A DNA stretch of 55,921 nucleotides from Candidatus Krumholzibacteriota bacterium. Lineage in GTDB: Bacteria; Krumholzibacteriota; Krumholzibacteriia; JACNKJ01. The DNA lies in assembly GCA_016933175.1 (NCBI GenBank), contig JAFGBK010000091.1, positions 1 through 55,921 of the forward strand, in the 5' to 3' direction. The notes below the pieces were generated by a model, which saw nothing but the letters and a program-made list of their open reading frames with translations, was not told the origin of the DNA and searched no databases. Within the stretch, counting starts at the first letter, position 1; each line of letters begins with the position of its first letter. Positions 1 through 7,937 of the stretch are shown one piece after another. Made by a program: the position numbers and the translations under genes.

Positions 1-237
1 CTGTTCTACGTGCGCTTTCACGGCCGCAACGCCCGGGGCTGGGGCTCGGGCCACATGCAGCAGCAGTTCGACTACGACTACCGCGAGGCGGAGCTGCGGG
101 AATGGGTGGCGGGCCCCATACCGCGGATGGCGGCGCGGGCCGCGGGCGGGGTGGCCTTCTTCAACAACCACGTCCGCGCCCAGGCGCCGCGCAACGCGGC
201 GACCATGCGCGACCTGTTCGAGGAGGCGGCCGGCTGA
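1..237 (+). CDS. DUF72 (YecE-like) protein, C-terminal part
   Basis: The frame is open from the first base, so the N-terminus lies outside the window; 78 residues remain before the TGA at 235-237. The visible part has the hallmarks of the DUF72 C-terminus: YVRFHGRN near the start, a YDYRxxELREW stretch, and FFNNHxRxQAxRNA before the end. DUF72 proteins are TIM-barrel-like and lack an established activity. The stop is 33 nt before the ImuB-like gene on the same strand, so the three genes may share a transcript. Family assignment is secure from the motifs; function is unknown. Confidence 0.85.
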   Translation: MFYVRFHGRNARGWGSGHMQQQFDYDYREAELREWVAGPIPRMAARAAGGVAFFNNHVRAQAPRNAATMRDLFEEAAG

Positions 238-270
238 CCCGCAGCGCCGACCCCGGCGAGGAGCGACACC

Positions 271-1461
271 ATGCCCGAGCGCGCCATCATCCACCTGAAC
301 GTCGCCGACTTCGCCGTGGCCGTGGAGCGGGTCGTCGACCCCCGCCTGCGCGGGCGGCCCGTGGTCATCGCCCCCGAGGGCGCGGCGCGGGCCGTGGTCT
401 ACGACATGAGCGAGGAGGCCTACCGCGAGGGCGTGCGCAAGGGCCTGCCCCTGGGCCGCGCCCTGCGCCGCTGCCGCGGCGCCGTCGTGCTGCCCCCTCA
501 CCCCGACCGCTACGAGCGCGCCATGCGCGCCCTGCTGGCGCGGGCCCTGCCCTACTCGCCCCTGGTGGAGGTGGCCGGCGGCGACGGCCACCTCTTCCTG
601 GACGTCACCGGCACGGGCCGCCTGCACGGGCCGCCGGCCGACGTGGCCTGGCGCCTGCGGCGCGAGAGCCGCGCGGCGCTGGGGCTGGACCCCATCTGGT
701 CCGTGGCGCCCAGCAAGCTCATGGCCAAGGTGGCCACGCGCCTGGTCAAGCCCGACGGCGAGTACGTCATCGCCGCCGGCGAGGAGGCGTCGGTGCTGGC
801 GCCGCTGCCCCTGCCGCTGCTGCCCGGCGTGGAGGCCGAGGACTGGCGTCGCCTGCGCGAGCTGCGCCTGGCGCGCGTGGGCGACCTCGGCCGCTGGAGC
901 CCGCTCCAGCTCGAGACGATCCTCGGCGCGCGGGCGCGCCACCTGCTCGCCGCCGCTCGCGGCGTGGACCCCTCGCCGGTGCTGCCGGCGGGCGCGCGGC
1001 CGCCCGTCGTGGCGGTGGACCACGAACTGGGCGACGACAGCAACGAGCGCGCCCACGTGGAGGCCGTTCTCTGGGAGCTGGCCGAGCGGGCCGGCGCGGC
1101 CCTGCGCGCGCAGCGCCTGGCCGCCGGGCGCCTGGCCCTGGTCCTCGACCACTCGGACGGCGTGCGCGCGGCGCGGTGCCTGGCCGCCCGCCCGGCCACG
1201 GCGGGCACCTTCCGCCTCTTCCGCCTGGCGGCGCGGGCCCTGGACCTGGCCTGGACGCGCCGCGTGCGCGTGCGCCACCTGCGCCTGGTGGCCGACCGCC
1301 TGGCCTTCCCGCCGGCCCAGCTCGAGCTGTTCGCCGCCGGGCCCGCCGAGCCGCCGGCCGAGGCGGCCCTGGTGGCGGCCCTGGACCGCATCCGCGGCCG
1401 CTACGGCGCGGACGCCGTGCGCCTGGGCCGCGCCCTGCGCCTGTCGCCCCGCGCGGGGTAG
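271..1461 (+). CDS. imuB: ImuB-like, catalytically inactive Y-family DNA polymerase
   Basis: 396 residues with the DinB/UmuC-like fold: an N-terminal IIHLNVADF stretch, a palm with FLDVTG (about 109-114), and the SKLMAKVATRLVKPDGEYVI segment followed by helix-hairpin-helix. The three acidic catalytic positions of active Y-family polymerases are all replaced: the first Asp is Asn10, and the Asp-Glu pair aligns with Gly106-His107. Such loss is typical of ImuB, which works as an adaptor rather than a polymerase. A QLELF beta-clamp-binding pentapeptide lies at residues 350-354. The start has GAGGAG upstream. Only 3 nt separate it from the DnaE2-like gene. No ImuA or LexA gene is in view, and I see no SOS box just upstream. 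Confidence 0.82.
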   Translation: MPERAIIHLNVADFAVAVERVVDPRLRGRPVVIAPEGAARAVVYDMSEEAYREGVRKGLPLGRALRRCRGAVVLPPHPDRYERAMRALLARALPYSPLVEVAGGDGHLFLDVTGTGRLHGPPADVAWRLRRESRAALGLDPIWSVAPSKLMAKVATRLVKPDGEYVIAAGEEASVLAPLPLPLLPGVEAEDWRRLRELRLARVGDLGRWSPLQLETILGARARHLLAAARGVDPSPVLPAGARPPVVAVDHELGDDSNERAHVEAVLWELAERAGAALRAQRLAAGRLALVLDHSDGVRAARCLAARPATAGTFRLFRLAARALDLAWTRRVRVRHLRLVADRLAFPPAQLELFAAGPAEPPAEAALVAALDRIRGRYGADAVRLGRALRLSPRAG

Positions 1462-1464
1462 GCC

Positions 1465-4400
1465 ATGGTCCCCCTCCTGACGCGCTCGCACCACTCGCTC
1501 ATGTGGGGCACGGCCGCGCCCGAGCTGCTCTGCCGCGCGGCGCGGCGGCGCGGCTACCGCGCCCTGGCCCTCACGGACACGGACAACCTCCAGGGCCTGT
1601 GGACCTTCCTGGACGCCTGCGCCGACGAGGGCCTGCGCCCCCTGGTGGGCGCCGAGGTCACCGACCCGGCCACGGGCGAGCGCGCCGCCTGCCTGGTGAC
1701 CGGCGGCGCGGGCTGGCCGAACCTCTGCCGGCTGCTCGGCCGCCGGCACCTGGACGCGGGCTTCTCGCTCGAGCGCGACCTGCCGGAGCACGCGGCGGGG
1801 CTGGCGGTCCTGGCCGGGAGCGTCTCCCTGCTCAGGGCCTGGAAGGAGCGCGTGGGCGACCTGACGGCCGCCCTGCCGCGCCGGCCCGCGCGGAGGGCGA
1901 CGGCCCTCTGGCGCGAGGCGCTGCGCCTGGGCCTGCCGGCGGCCGTCGTGCCGGCCAGCTTCTTCCTCGACCCCGAGGACTGGGAGCTGCACCGCGTGCT
2001 GCGCGCCATCGACCGCAACACGGCCCTGTCGCGCCTGGCGCATGGCGACACGGCCCCCGCCGAGGCCTGGCTGGCCTCGCCCATCGAGTACGCGCGGCGC
2101 TTCGCCATCTGGCCCGAGGCCCTGGCGGCCACGGAGGCCCTGGCCGAGCGCGTCGCCTTCGACGGCCCGCCGCGCGAGCTGGTCATGCCGCCCTGGCGCG
2201 GGGGCGGCGCGGCGCCGGGCGGCGCGGCCACGGACTCGGAGACGGCGGGCGACGGCGCGGCTGCGGCCGGCGGCGGGTCCGACGCGGCGGTCGTCCTGCG
2301 GGCCGCAGCCTACGAGGGCGCACGCCGCCTCTACGGCGACGACCTGCCGGAGACGATCGTCGAGCGCCTGGAGCACGAGCTGGCCGTCATCGCGCGCATG
2401 GACTACGCCTCCTATTTCCTCGTCGTGCGCGACATCGTCCGGCGCAGCCCGCGCATCTGCGGGCGCGGCTCGGGCGCCGCCTCCCTGGTGGCCCGCTGCC
2501 TGGGCATCACCAACGTCTGCCCGGTCAGGCACGGCCTGCTCTTCGAGCGCTTCCTCAACCCGGGCCGGCGCGACCCGCCCGACATCGACGTCGACTTCGC
2601 CTGGGACGAGCGCGACGCCGTCATCGAGTCCGTGCTGGCCGAGCACGCCGGCCACGCGGCCATGGTCTGCAACCACGTGCGCTTCCAGCCGCGCATGGCC
2701 GTGCGCGAGACGGCCCGCGTCTTCGGCCTCATGGACCGCGAGATCGGCCAGGTCACGCGCCGCCTGCCCTGGTTCTGGCGCCTGGCCGACGGCGAGGGGG
2801 ACTTCCTCGCGCGCCTGCGCGCCCTGCCCGAGCTGCGCGACCTGGACTTCCCCGAGCCCTGGCCGCGCATCCTCGCGCTGGCGCAGCGGCTGATCGGCGT
2901 GCCGCGCCACCTGTCGGTGCATCCCGGCGGCATCGTCATCACGCCGCGGCCCATCGCCGAGCACGCGCCCGTGCAGCGCGCGCCCAAGGGCGTGCCCATC
3001 CTCCAGTGGGAGAAGGACGGCGCCGAGGCGGCCGGCCTGGTCAAGATCGACCTCCTGGGCAACCGCAGCCTGGGCGTCATCCGCGACGCGCTGGCCCAGG
3101 CGCGGGCCCACGGCGCGCCCGTGGACGAGGCCCGCTGGGAGCCCGAGGACGACCCGGCGACGCGGGCCACCCTCGCCGCCGGCCGCACCATGGGCTGCTT
3201 CTACGTGGAGAGCCCGGCCATGCGCCTGCTGCAGCGGAAGACCGGCGCCGGCGACTACCCCCACGTGGTGATCCACACCAGCATCATCCGTCCGGCGGCC
3301 AACGCCTACATCCGCGAGTACGTGCGGCGCCTGAAGGGCGGCGCCTGGGAGCCGGTCCACCCCCTGCTGGCCGACGTCCTGGACGAGACCTACGGCATCA
3401 TGGTCTACCAGGAGGACGTGTCGAAGGTGGCCACGGCCATGGCGGGCTTCTCGGCGGCCGAGGCCGACGGCCTGCGGCGCATCCTCACCAAGAAGGACCG
3501 CGCGCGGCGCATCGGCGACTACCGCGCGCGCTTCACGGCCGGCGCGCGGCGGCGCGGCGTGGACGACGCGGCCATCGAGACCGTCTGGGGCATGATGATG
3601 AGCTTCGACGGCTACTCCTTCTGCAAGCCCCACAGCGCGTCCTTCGCGCGCGTGGCCTTCCAGGCCGTCTGGCTCAAGACCCACCGCCCGGCCGAGTTCA
3701 TGGCCGCCGTCATCAGCAACCAGGGCGGCTTCTACGCGACCGCCGCCTACGTGTCCGAGGCGCGGCGCCTGGGCCTCGCCGTGCTGCCGCCCGACGTGCA
3801 GTCAAGCCAGGACGCCTGGACGGGCCGCGGACGAGAGCTGCGCGTCGGGCTCATGGCCGTGTCGGGGCTGGGCGCGGCGACGCGCGAGCGCGTCGTTGCC
3901 GCGCGGGCGGCCGGCCCCTACCGCGGCCTGGAGGACCTGCTCGACCGCGCGCGCCCCGATCGCGAGGAGGCGCGGGCGCTGATCCTGGCCGGCGCCTGCG
4001 ACGGCCTCGGCGCCGACCGCGCGGCCCTGCTCTGGCGCCTGGAGCGCTGGCGCCGGCGGCGCGGGGCGGCCGCCCCCGGCGAGCAGGCGGAGCTGTTCGG
4101 GGCGGCGCGCGCGGCGGCGGACGCCCCTGTCTTTCCGCCCGGCAGCGAGCGCGAGCGCCTGCGCCAGCAGTTCGCCGTGCTGGGCTTCCTGTGCGACCGC
4201 CACCCCATGAGCCTCCACCGGCCGGCCCTGGCCGGCCGCGGCCTCGCGCGCACGGGCGACCTGCCGCGCCTGGTCGGCCGCCGCGTGCGCATGGCCGGCT
4301 GGCTCGTCACGGGCAAGGTCGTCCACACGCGCGCGGGCGACCCCATGGAGTTCCTCACCTTCGAGGACGAGGACGGGCTCGTGGAGGCCACCTTCTTCCC

Positions 4401-4524
4401 CGACGCCTACCGGCGCTTCTGCGCCGTGCTGGACCGCGGGCGGCCCTACGTGCTGGAGGGAATCGTGGAGGAGGACTTCGGCGCGATCACACTCACCGTG
4501 GACGGCGTCACGCGCCTGGCCTGA
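1465..4524 (+). CDS. dnaE2: DnaE2-type (ImuC) error-prone DNA polymerase III alpha subunit
   Basis: 1019 residues with alpha-subunit architecture: N-terminal PHP domain, polymerase core, tandem HhH region and C-terminal OB fold (VRMAGWLVTGKVVHTR). The catalytic aspartates are present: D373 and D375 in PDIDVDF and D529 in VKIDLLGN. PHP metal ligands look lost (TRSHHSL instead of an HxH motif, ALTDTDN instead of ALTDHGN), so proofreading by PHP is unlikely. A QAELF clamp-binding-like motif is at 874-878. Length and pairing with an inactive Y-family protein fit DnaE2, the polymerase of the mutasome acting in damage tolerance. A replicative DnaE1 is usually longer and not in such a cassette. The start ATG follows the imuB stop by 3 nt, suggesting translational coupling. 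Confidence 0.88.
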   Translation: MVPLLTRSHHSLMWGTAAPELLCRAARRRGYRALALTDTDNLQGLWTFLDACADEGLRPLVGAEVTDPATGERAACLVTGGAGWPNLCRLLGRRHLDAGFSLERDLPEHAAGLAVLAGSVSLLRAWKERVGDLTAALPRRPARRATALWREALRLGLPAAVVPASFFLDPEDWELHRVLRAIDRNTALSRLAHGDTAPAEAWLASPIEYARRFAIWPEALAATEALAERVAFDGPPRELVMPPWRGGGAAPGGAATDSETAGDGAAAAGGGSDAAVVLRAAAYEGARRLYGDDLPETIVERLEHELAVIARMDYASYFLVVRDIVRRSPRICGRGSGAASLVARCLGITNVCPVRHGLLFERFLNPGRRDPPDIDVDFAWDERDAVIESVLAEHAGHAAMVCNHVRFQPRMAVRETARVFGLMDREIGQVTRRLPWFWRLADGEGDFLARLRALPELRDLDFPEPWPRILALAQRLIGVPRHLSVHPGGIVITPRPIAEHAPVQRAPKGVPILQWEKDGAEAAGLVKIDLLGNRSLGVIRDALAQARAHGAPVDEARWEPEDDPATRATLAAGRTMGCFYVESPAMRLLQRKTGAGDYPHVVIHTSIIRPAANAYIREYVRRLKGGAWEPVHPLLADVLDETYGIMVYQEDVSKVATAMAGFSAAEADGLRRILTKKDRARRIGDYRARFTAGARRRGVDDAAIETVWGMMMSFDGYSFCKPHSASFARVAFQAVWLKTHRPAEFMAAVISNQGGFYATAAYVSEARRLGLAVLPPDVQSSQDAWTGRGRELRVGLMAVSGLGAATRERVVAARAAGPYRGLEDLLDRARPDREEARALILAGACDGLGADRAALLWRLERWRRRRGAAAPGEQAELFGAARAAADAPVFPPGSERERLRQQFAVLGFLCDRHPMSLHRPALAGRGLARTGDLPRLVGRRVRMAGWLVTGKVVHTRAGDPMEFLTFEDEDGLVEATFFPDAYRRFCAVLDRGRPYVLEGIVEEDFGAITLTVDGVTRLA

Positions 4525-4530
4525 TCGCGC

Positions 4531-4562
4531 CGCGCCCGCGTTTCAAGCGACGCGCGGGCGCG
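4531..4562. terminator. Terminator-like hairpin between convergent genes
   Basis: A perfect 10-bp inverted repeat, CGCGCCCGCG (4531-4540) and CGCGGGCGCG (4553-4562), with a 12-nt loop, lies between the converging stops of dnaE2 and the DUF6165 gene. No T-tract follows on either side, so it may act as a weak or factor-assisted bidirectional terminator. Confidence 0.45.
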
Positions 4563-4567
4563 CGGCC

Positions 4568-4969
4568 TCAGGGCTCGGCGGCGTCGTAGTCGGCGTAGGA
4601 CTTCTCCTCGACCAGGTCGCTGCCCACCTGCAGGTTGATGCGGCGCTTGATGGCGGCCCGCTCGTCGTTACGCCGGTAGACCGCGCGCGCGAGGTGGACG
4701 AAGGCCTCGCCGAAGTCCCGGCCGGCCTCGAGCGCGCGGATGCCGTCCTCGATGTCCCAGAGGGCCTCGTTGACGGCCTTGAGATCGGCCACGTGCGCGG
4801 CGAGGTCGGCCCGGCTCAGGGGGGAAGCCGCCCAGGTCTCGCGCAGGATGCCCAGCTCCCGCTTCACGTTGGCCAGCTTGACCGGGTCCATGATGCGCTC
4901 GGCCTTGATCTCCAGGATCGTGATCTTGTCCAGGAGCTCGCCCGCCGAGACCTCGACCTTCAGCGCCAT
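4568..4969 (-). CDS. DUF6165 family protein
   Basis: 133 residues beginning MALKVEVSAGELLDKITIL, a helical protein with the ELLDKITILEIKxERI signature and a conserved LxxVNExLWDIED segment. I recognise this as the DUF6165 family, whose role is not established but which is often found beside LPS and glycosyltransferase genes. That agrees with the divergent GT9 gene here. The start at 4969 is preceded by GCAGGTGG, a good ribosome-binding site; the frame is open further upstream but without family similarity. Expression is probably from the minus-strand half of the shared promoter at 5012-5063. Confidence 0.75.
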   Translation of the reverse strand: MALKVEVSAGELLDKITILEIKAERIMDPVKLANVKRELGILRETWAASPLSRADLAAHVADLKAVNEALWDIEDGIRALEAGRDFGEAFVHLARAVYRRNDERAAIKRRINLQVGSDLVEEKSYADYDAAEP

Positions 4970-5011
4970 GGTCCACCTGCCGTCGGTGCGCGTGATGGGG
5001 CAACGTTCGGG

Positions 5012-5040
5012 TTCACAGGACATCCCGCGGCGACTACTAT
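5012..5040 (+). promoter_or_regulatory. Sigma70-like promoter of the GT9 gene
   Basis: TTCACA (5012-5017), a 17-nt spacer and TACTAT (5035-5040), followed by the GT9 gene start 42 nt later. Its -10 box overlaps the -10 of a divergent promoter on the other strand. Confidence 0.5.
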
Positions 5041-5063
5041 ACACGCCCGCGGGCCTCGGCCAA
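5036..5063 (-). promoter_or_regulatory. Sigma70-like promoter of the DUF6165 gene, overlapping the divergent one
   Basis: On the minus strand TTGGCC (5063-5058), a 16-nt spacer and TATAGT (5041-5036) point to the DUF6165 start at 4969. The two -10 boxes share the same five base pairs because ACTATA/TATAGT is close to symmetric. Confidence 0.42.
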
Positions 5064-5081
5064 GCGGGAAGGCGGCAGCAG

Positions 5082-6107
5082 GTGGCAGGAAGCGAGAAGA
5101 TCCTGGTGGTGCGCGTGGGCCGGGCGGGGGACCTGGTCATGGTCACCCCGGCCCTGGACAGCCTGCTCGCGGCCCTGCCCGGCGCCGAGATACACCTGCT
5201 GACCACGGCCGAGGGCGCGCGCGTGCTGCGCGGCTTCGACCCGCGCCTGACGCGCACCTGGCTCTACAAGCGGCGCTTCCCGCGCGCCCTGTGGCTGCGG
5301 CCGCGGCTCCGGCGCCGCTTCCTCGCCGAGGGCTACGCGCGCGCCTACGTCTTCGAGACCCACCCCCACTACCGCCGCTGGCTCGCCGGCGTCGCCCGCG
5401 AGACGTTCGGCCTGGGCCCCGCCGTCCCCGGCGTCCACTACGCCGAGCGCTGCCTGCTGGCGGTGGAAGGGTCCCTGGCCTCGCCGCCGCCGCGGGGCCA
5501 GGCGCGCCTGCCCGTGAGCGAGGCGGGCGTCGCGAAGGCGCGCGCCCTGCTGGCCGCGCACGGCATCGTAGAGGGAACGACCCTCGTGGGTCTCCACGCG
5601 ACCTTCAGCGGCAGCCTGTGGCCCGCCCTGCGCGACCGCCGCGGGCTGAAGCACCGGCACTGGCCGCGCGAGTCCTTCGCCCGCCTCGGCCGCCTGCTGG
5701 CCGAGCGCGCCCGCGCCGAGGGGCTGCCCCTGGCCGTCGTCGTGGATGCCCTGCCCGCCGAGCGCGCCTTCGTCGAGCCCCTCGTCGCGGCGACCGGCGG
5801 GGCCATCACCCTGCTCAGCGCGCCGCCCGACTTCGAGCGCTACAAGGGCCTGCTCAGGTGCCTCGACGTGCTGGTCGCGCCCAACACCGGCCCCATGCAC
5901 ATGGCCGCCGCCGTGGGCACGCGCGTCGTCGCGCTCTTCTCGGGCTGGGACACCGCCGACTGCGGTCCCTACGCCGAGCCGGACCGCGTCGCCATCGTCT
6001 CCGCCGCGGACGCGCCGGACCCGGAGCGCGGGCTCGCCGCCATCACGCCCGAGCGCGCGGCCGACGCCGTCTTCCGCCTGCTGGACGCGGCGGTCGGCGG
6101 GAAGTGA
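5082..6107 (+). CDS. Glycosyltransferase family 9 (heptosyltransferase-like)
   Basis: 341 residues. The N-terminal Rossmann half starts with KILVVRVGRAGDLVMVTPAL, the GT9 signature (RxGxxGDxxxxxP), and the C-terminal nucleotide-sugar half has APNTGPMHMAAAVGTRVVALF, the conserved heptosyltransferase sugar-donor region. GT9 enzymes add heptose or related sugars to the LPS inner core on the cytoplasmic side of the inner membrane, which implies a didermic envelope. The GTG start at 5082 is chosen because GAAGGCGG precedes it at correct distance and homology begins there; the open frame extends upstream over the promoter. It ends 6 nt from the stop of the convergent GNAT-like gene. Donor and acceptor cannot be told from sequence. 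Confidence 0.85.
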   Translation: MAGSEKILVVRVGRAGDLVMVTPALDSLLAALPGAEIHLLTTAEGARVLRGFDPRLTRTWLYKRRFPRALWLRPRLRRRFLAEGYARAYVFETHPHYRRWLAGVARETFGLGPAVPGVHYAERCLLAVEGSLASPPPRGQARLPVSEAGVAKARALLAAHGIVEGTTLVGLHATFSGSLWPALRDRRGLKHRHWPRESFARLGRLLAERARAEGLPLAVVVDALPAERAFVEPLVAATGGAITLLSAPPDFERYKGLLRCLDVLVAPNTGPMHMAAAVGTRVVALFSGWDTADCGPYAEPDRVAIVSAADAPDPERGLAAITPERAADAVFRLLDAAVGGK

Positions 6108-6112
6108 TCCGC

Positions 6113-7261
6113 CTAGTCGGCGAGTGACGACTCCCCGCCCACGCCGCGGGCGCGCGCCATGAGGGGGTTGTTGCGCGCCCAGACCAGGGCGCGGGATGTC
6201 ATGCCCGGCGCGGGCACGACGGCGTGGGCGTGGCCGCGCACGGCGTCCGTCCAGTGGCGCTTGTAGCCGTAGTCCTGGCCGCCGAAGTCGAACGTGCGAC
6301 CGCCGCGCGCCACGAAATCCTGCAACGAGTGCCAGCGCAGCACCAGCCCCGGCGACAGCGGCGCCCGCTCCGGGTCGAAGTCCGAGCGAAAGGCCGTGGC
6401 CACGCCGCCGTACTCGAGGTCGTACTGGATGGCGGCGCACACGCCCCCGTCCCAGAGCAGCCAGAGGCTCAGCCAGCCCCGCTCGGCGGCCACGGGCGTG
6501 AAGGCGTCGTAGAAGGACCGGCTCGACGCGCTGCCGGCCATGTCGGTGCCTCCCGCCCCCTTCCAGCTGCGCGCGGAGACGGCGAACACCGTGTCCATCA
6601 GCTCGCGCACCCGCGCCGGGTCCGTGACGCGCTCGGCGCGCAGGCCGGCGCCCTCGGCGCGGCGCAGCTTCTGCCGGAGGATGCGCCGCTGGTGCTTGGA
6701 GCAGAAGCCCCGCCACAGGGTCTCGTAGTCGGGCGTGCCCGCGGGAATGCGCAGGCAGGGCGAGCGGCGACCCGGCTCCAGGTAGACCGGCGTCCCGGCG
6801 CGACGCCAGGCCCCGAGCCAGGCGCGGGCGCCGGGTCCGTCCTCGGCCAGGTTCTCGAAGAGGAAGGCGCGGGCGCGCGCGCCGCCCGGCAGCTCGGGAC
6901 GGCGGCGCAGGTCCGCGACGAGGGCGTCCATGACGTCCTCGCGGCCCGCCTCGGCGACGGCGCTCCAGCGGGGCTCGACGCCGCTGGTGGCGCTGGCCAG
7001 GGCCGGCAGGCGCCAGCGCTTCAGCGGCAGGGCGCCCGCGGTGAGGGCCGTCATGCCCACGAGGCGATCGTCCTCGCGCGCGACCAGGACGCACGGCGGC
7101 CGGCGGCCGGGGTCCGCCGCGTACCAGCAGCGCAGCCACTCGTGGCGAAGGTGGACGGCGTCGTCGGGGCTGGCCGCCAGGCAGCGGTTCCAGTCCCCCT
7201 CGAGCGCGGCGAAGACCGCCGGGGATTCGATCCGTTCGATGTGGATGGCGTCGGGATTCAT
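6113..7261 (-). CDS. GNAT/FemAB-like acyltransferase (Acetyltransf_6 type)
   Basis: 382 residues resembling BioF2-like/CelD GNAT proteins: an N-terminal WNRCLAASPDDAVHLRHEWLRCWY segment, a central YETLWRGFCSKHQRRILRQ that is the typical start of the second GNAT half, and a C-terminal FDFGGQDYGYKRHW motif. Members of this family are found in exopolysaccharide and cell-surface gene clusters and are thought to transfer acyl or aminoacyl groups. It is the last gene of a minus-strand set (deacetylase, unknown protein, this gene), 28 nt after the preceding stop. The start at 7261 has only a weak GAGG upstream. Substrate is unknown. Confidence 0.75.
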   Translation of the reverse strand: MNPDAIHIERIESPAVFAALEGDWNRCLAASPDDAVHLRHEWLRCWYAADPGRRPPCVLVAREDDRLVGMTALTAGALPLKRWRLPALASATSGVEPRWSAVAEAGREDVMDALVADLRRRPELPGGARARAFLFENLAEDGPGARAWLGAWRRAGTPVYLEPGRRSPCLRIPAGTPDYETLWRGFCSKHQRRILRQKLRRAEGAGLRAERVTDPARVRELMDTVFAVSARSWKGAGGTDMAGSASSRSFYDAFTPVAAERGWLSLWLLWDGGVCAAIQYDLEYGGVATAFRSDFDPERAPLSPGLVLRWHSLQDFVARGGRTFDFGGQDYGYKRHWTDAVRGHAHAVVPAPGMTSRALVWARNNPLMARARGVGGESSLAD

Positions 7262-7289
7262 GGGCGGGCGGGCCTCGCGGCGGCGGGCC

Positions 7290-7847
7290 TCATGCCTCCG
7301 TCCGGTCCGGGCCGTCCGGCTCGCGCTCGAGCCACTGCTCCTTCCAGAAGTAGAAGCAGCTCCGGTCGCAGCCCTCCTTGTGCCACTGGTCGCTCCCGTC
7401 GCAGATGACGCCCTCGAGGATGACGCAGTTGCGCACCTTCCTCATGACCTTGCCGCACTCGTCGTAGACAAGGCGCACGGGCTTGAGGACGTGGACGCTG
7501 CGGCCGCAGAAGGCGGCCATGGCCGGCATGAAGTCCAGCCCGCCCAGGCGGTTCTTCTCGTCCAGGGTCGCCTGGATCTCCGCCAGGGAGCGGACGCGCA
7601 CGCGCTCGCCGGCCTTCAGGCCCAGCGGTTTCCCGGGCAGGCTGCCGGCAGCCTCGGCCGGCGGCGTCCGGACCAGGCCCAGCCGCGCGGCGTAGCGCCG
7701 CAGGCGCCGCCGCGCGCCCCGCGCCTTGAGCTGCGCGAAGCGCAGGGCGCGCTCGGCCGCGTTCAGCTCGCGGCCCATGGCGGGCAGCATCGCGTACTGG
7801 CAGGCGCTCTCGGGCGCGATGATCGCCTTGGCAGCGGCGGGCTTCAC
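7290..7847 (-). CDS. Conserved hypothetical protein of polysaccharide clusters
   Basis: 185 residues with no enzyme family I can name. The C-terminal half is the distinctive part: GRSVHVLKPVRLVYDECGKV, then NCVILEGVICDG, and finally GCDRSCFYFWKEQWLER. The cluster of cysteines (CV...CDG...GCDRSC) could bind a metal or form disulphides; no signal peptide is seen. The first 70 residues are very basic. I have the impression of similar small proteins beside polysaccharide deacetylases in other surface-glycan loci, and here it sits between such a deacetylase and a GNAT-like protein. The GTG start at 7847 is supported by GGGAGA 7 nt upstream. Confidence 0.6.
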   Translation of the reverse strand: MKPAAAKAIIAPESACQYAMLPAMGRELNAAERALRFAQLKARGARRRLRRYAARLGLVRTPPAEAAGSLPGKPLGLKAGERVRVRSLAEIQATLDEKNRLGGLDFMPAMAAFCGRSVHVLKPVRLVYDECGKVMRKVRNCVILEGVICDGSDQWHKEGCDRSCFYFWKEQWLEREPDGPDRTEA

Positions 7848-7937
7848 GGCTTCTCCCTGCGGATTGTGCGATACGGTCGGCGGCGCGCGCCGGGCCTCCG
7901 CGTCGCGCGGGCGCCCGGACGACCGTTGCGTGTCTTA

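Noticed and set aside
238..270. SOS (LexA) box before imuB
   Set aside because: The 33-nt gap shows only the ribosome-binding site; no palindromic LexA-type site visible. A control site could lie before the window.
102..4589. Open frame of about 1500 codons overlapping imuB and dnaE2
   Set aside because: Arg/Gly/Pro-rich shadow in another frame; the polymerase motifs lie in the other frames.
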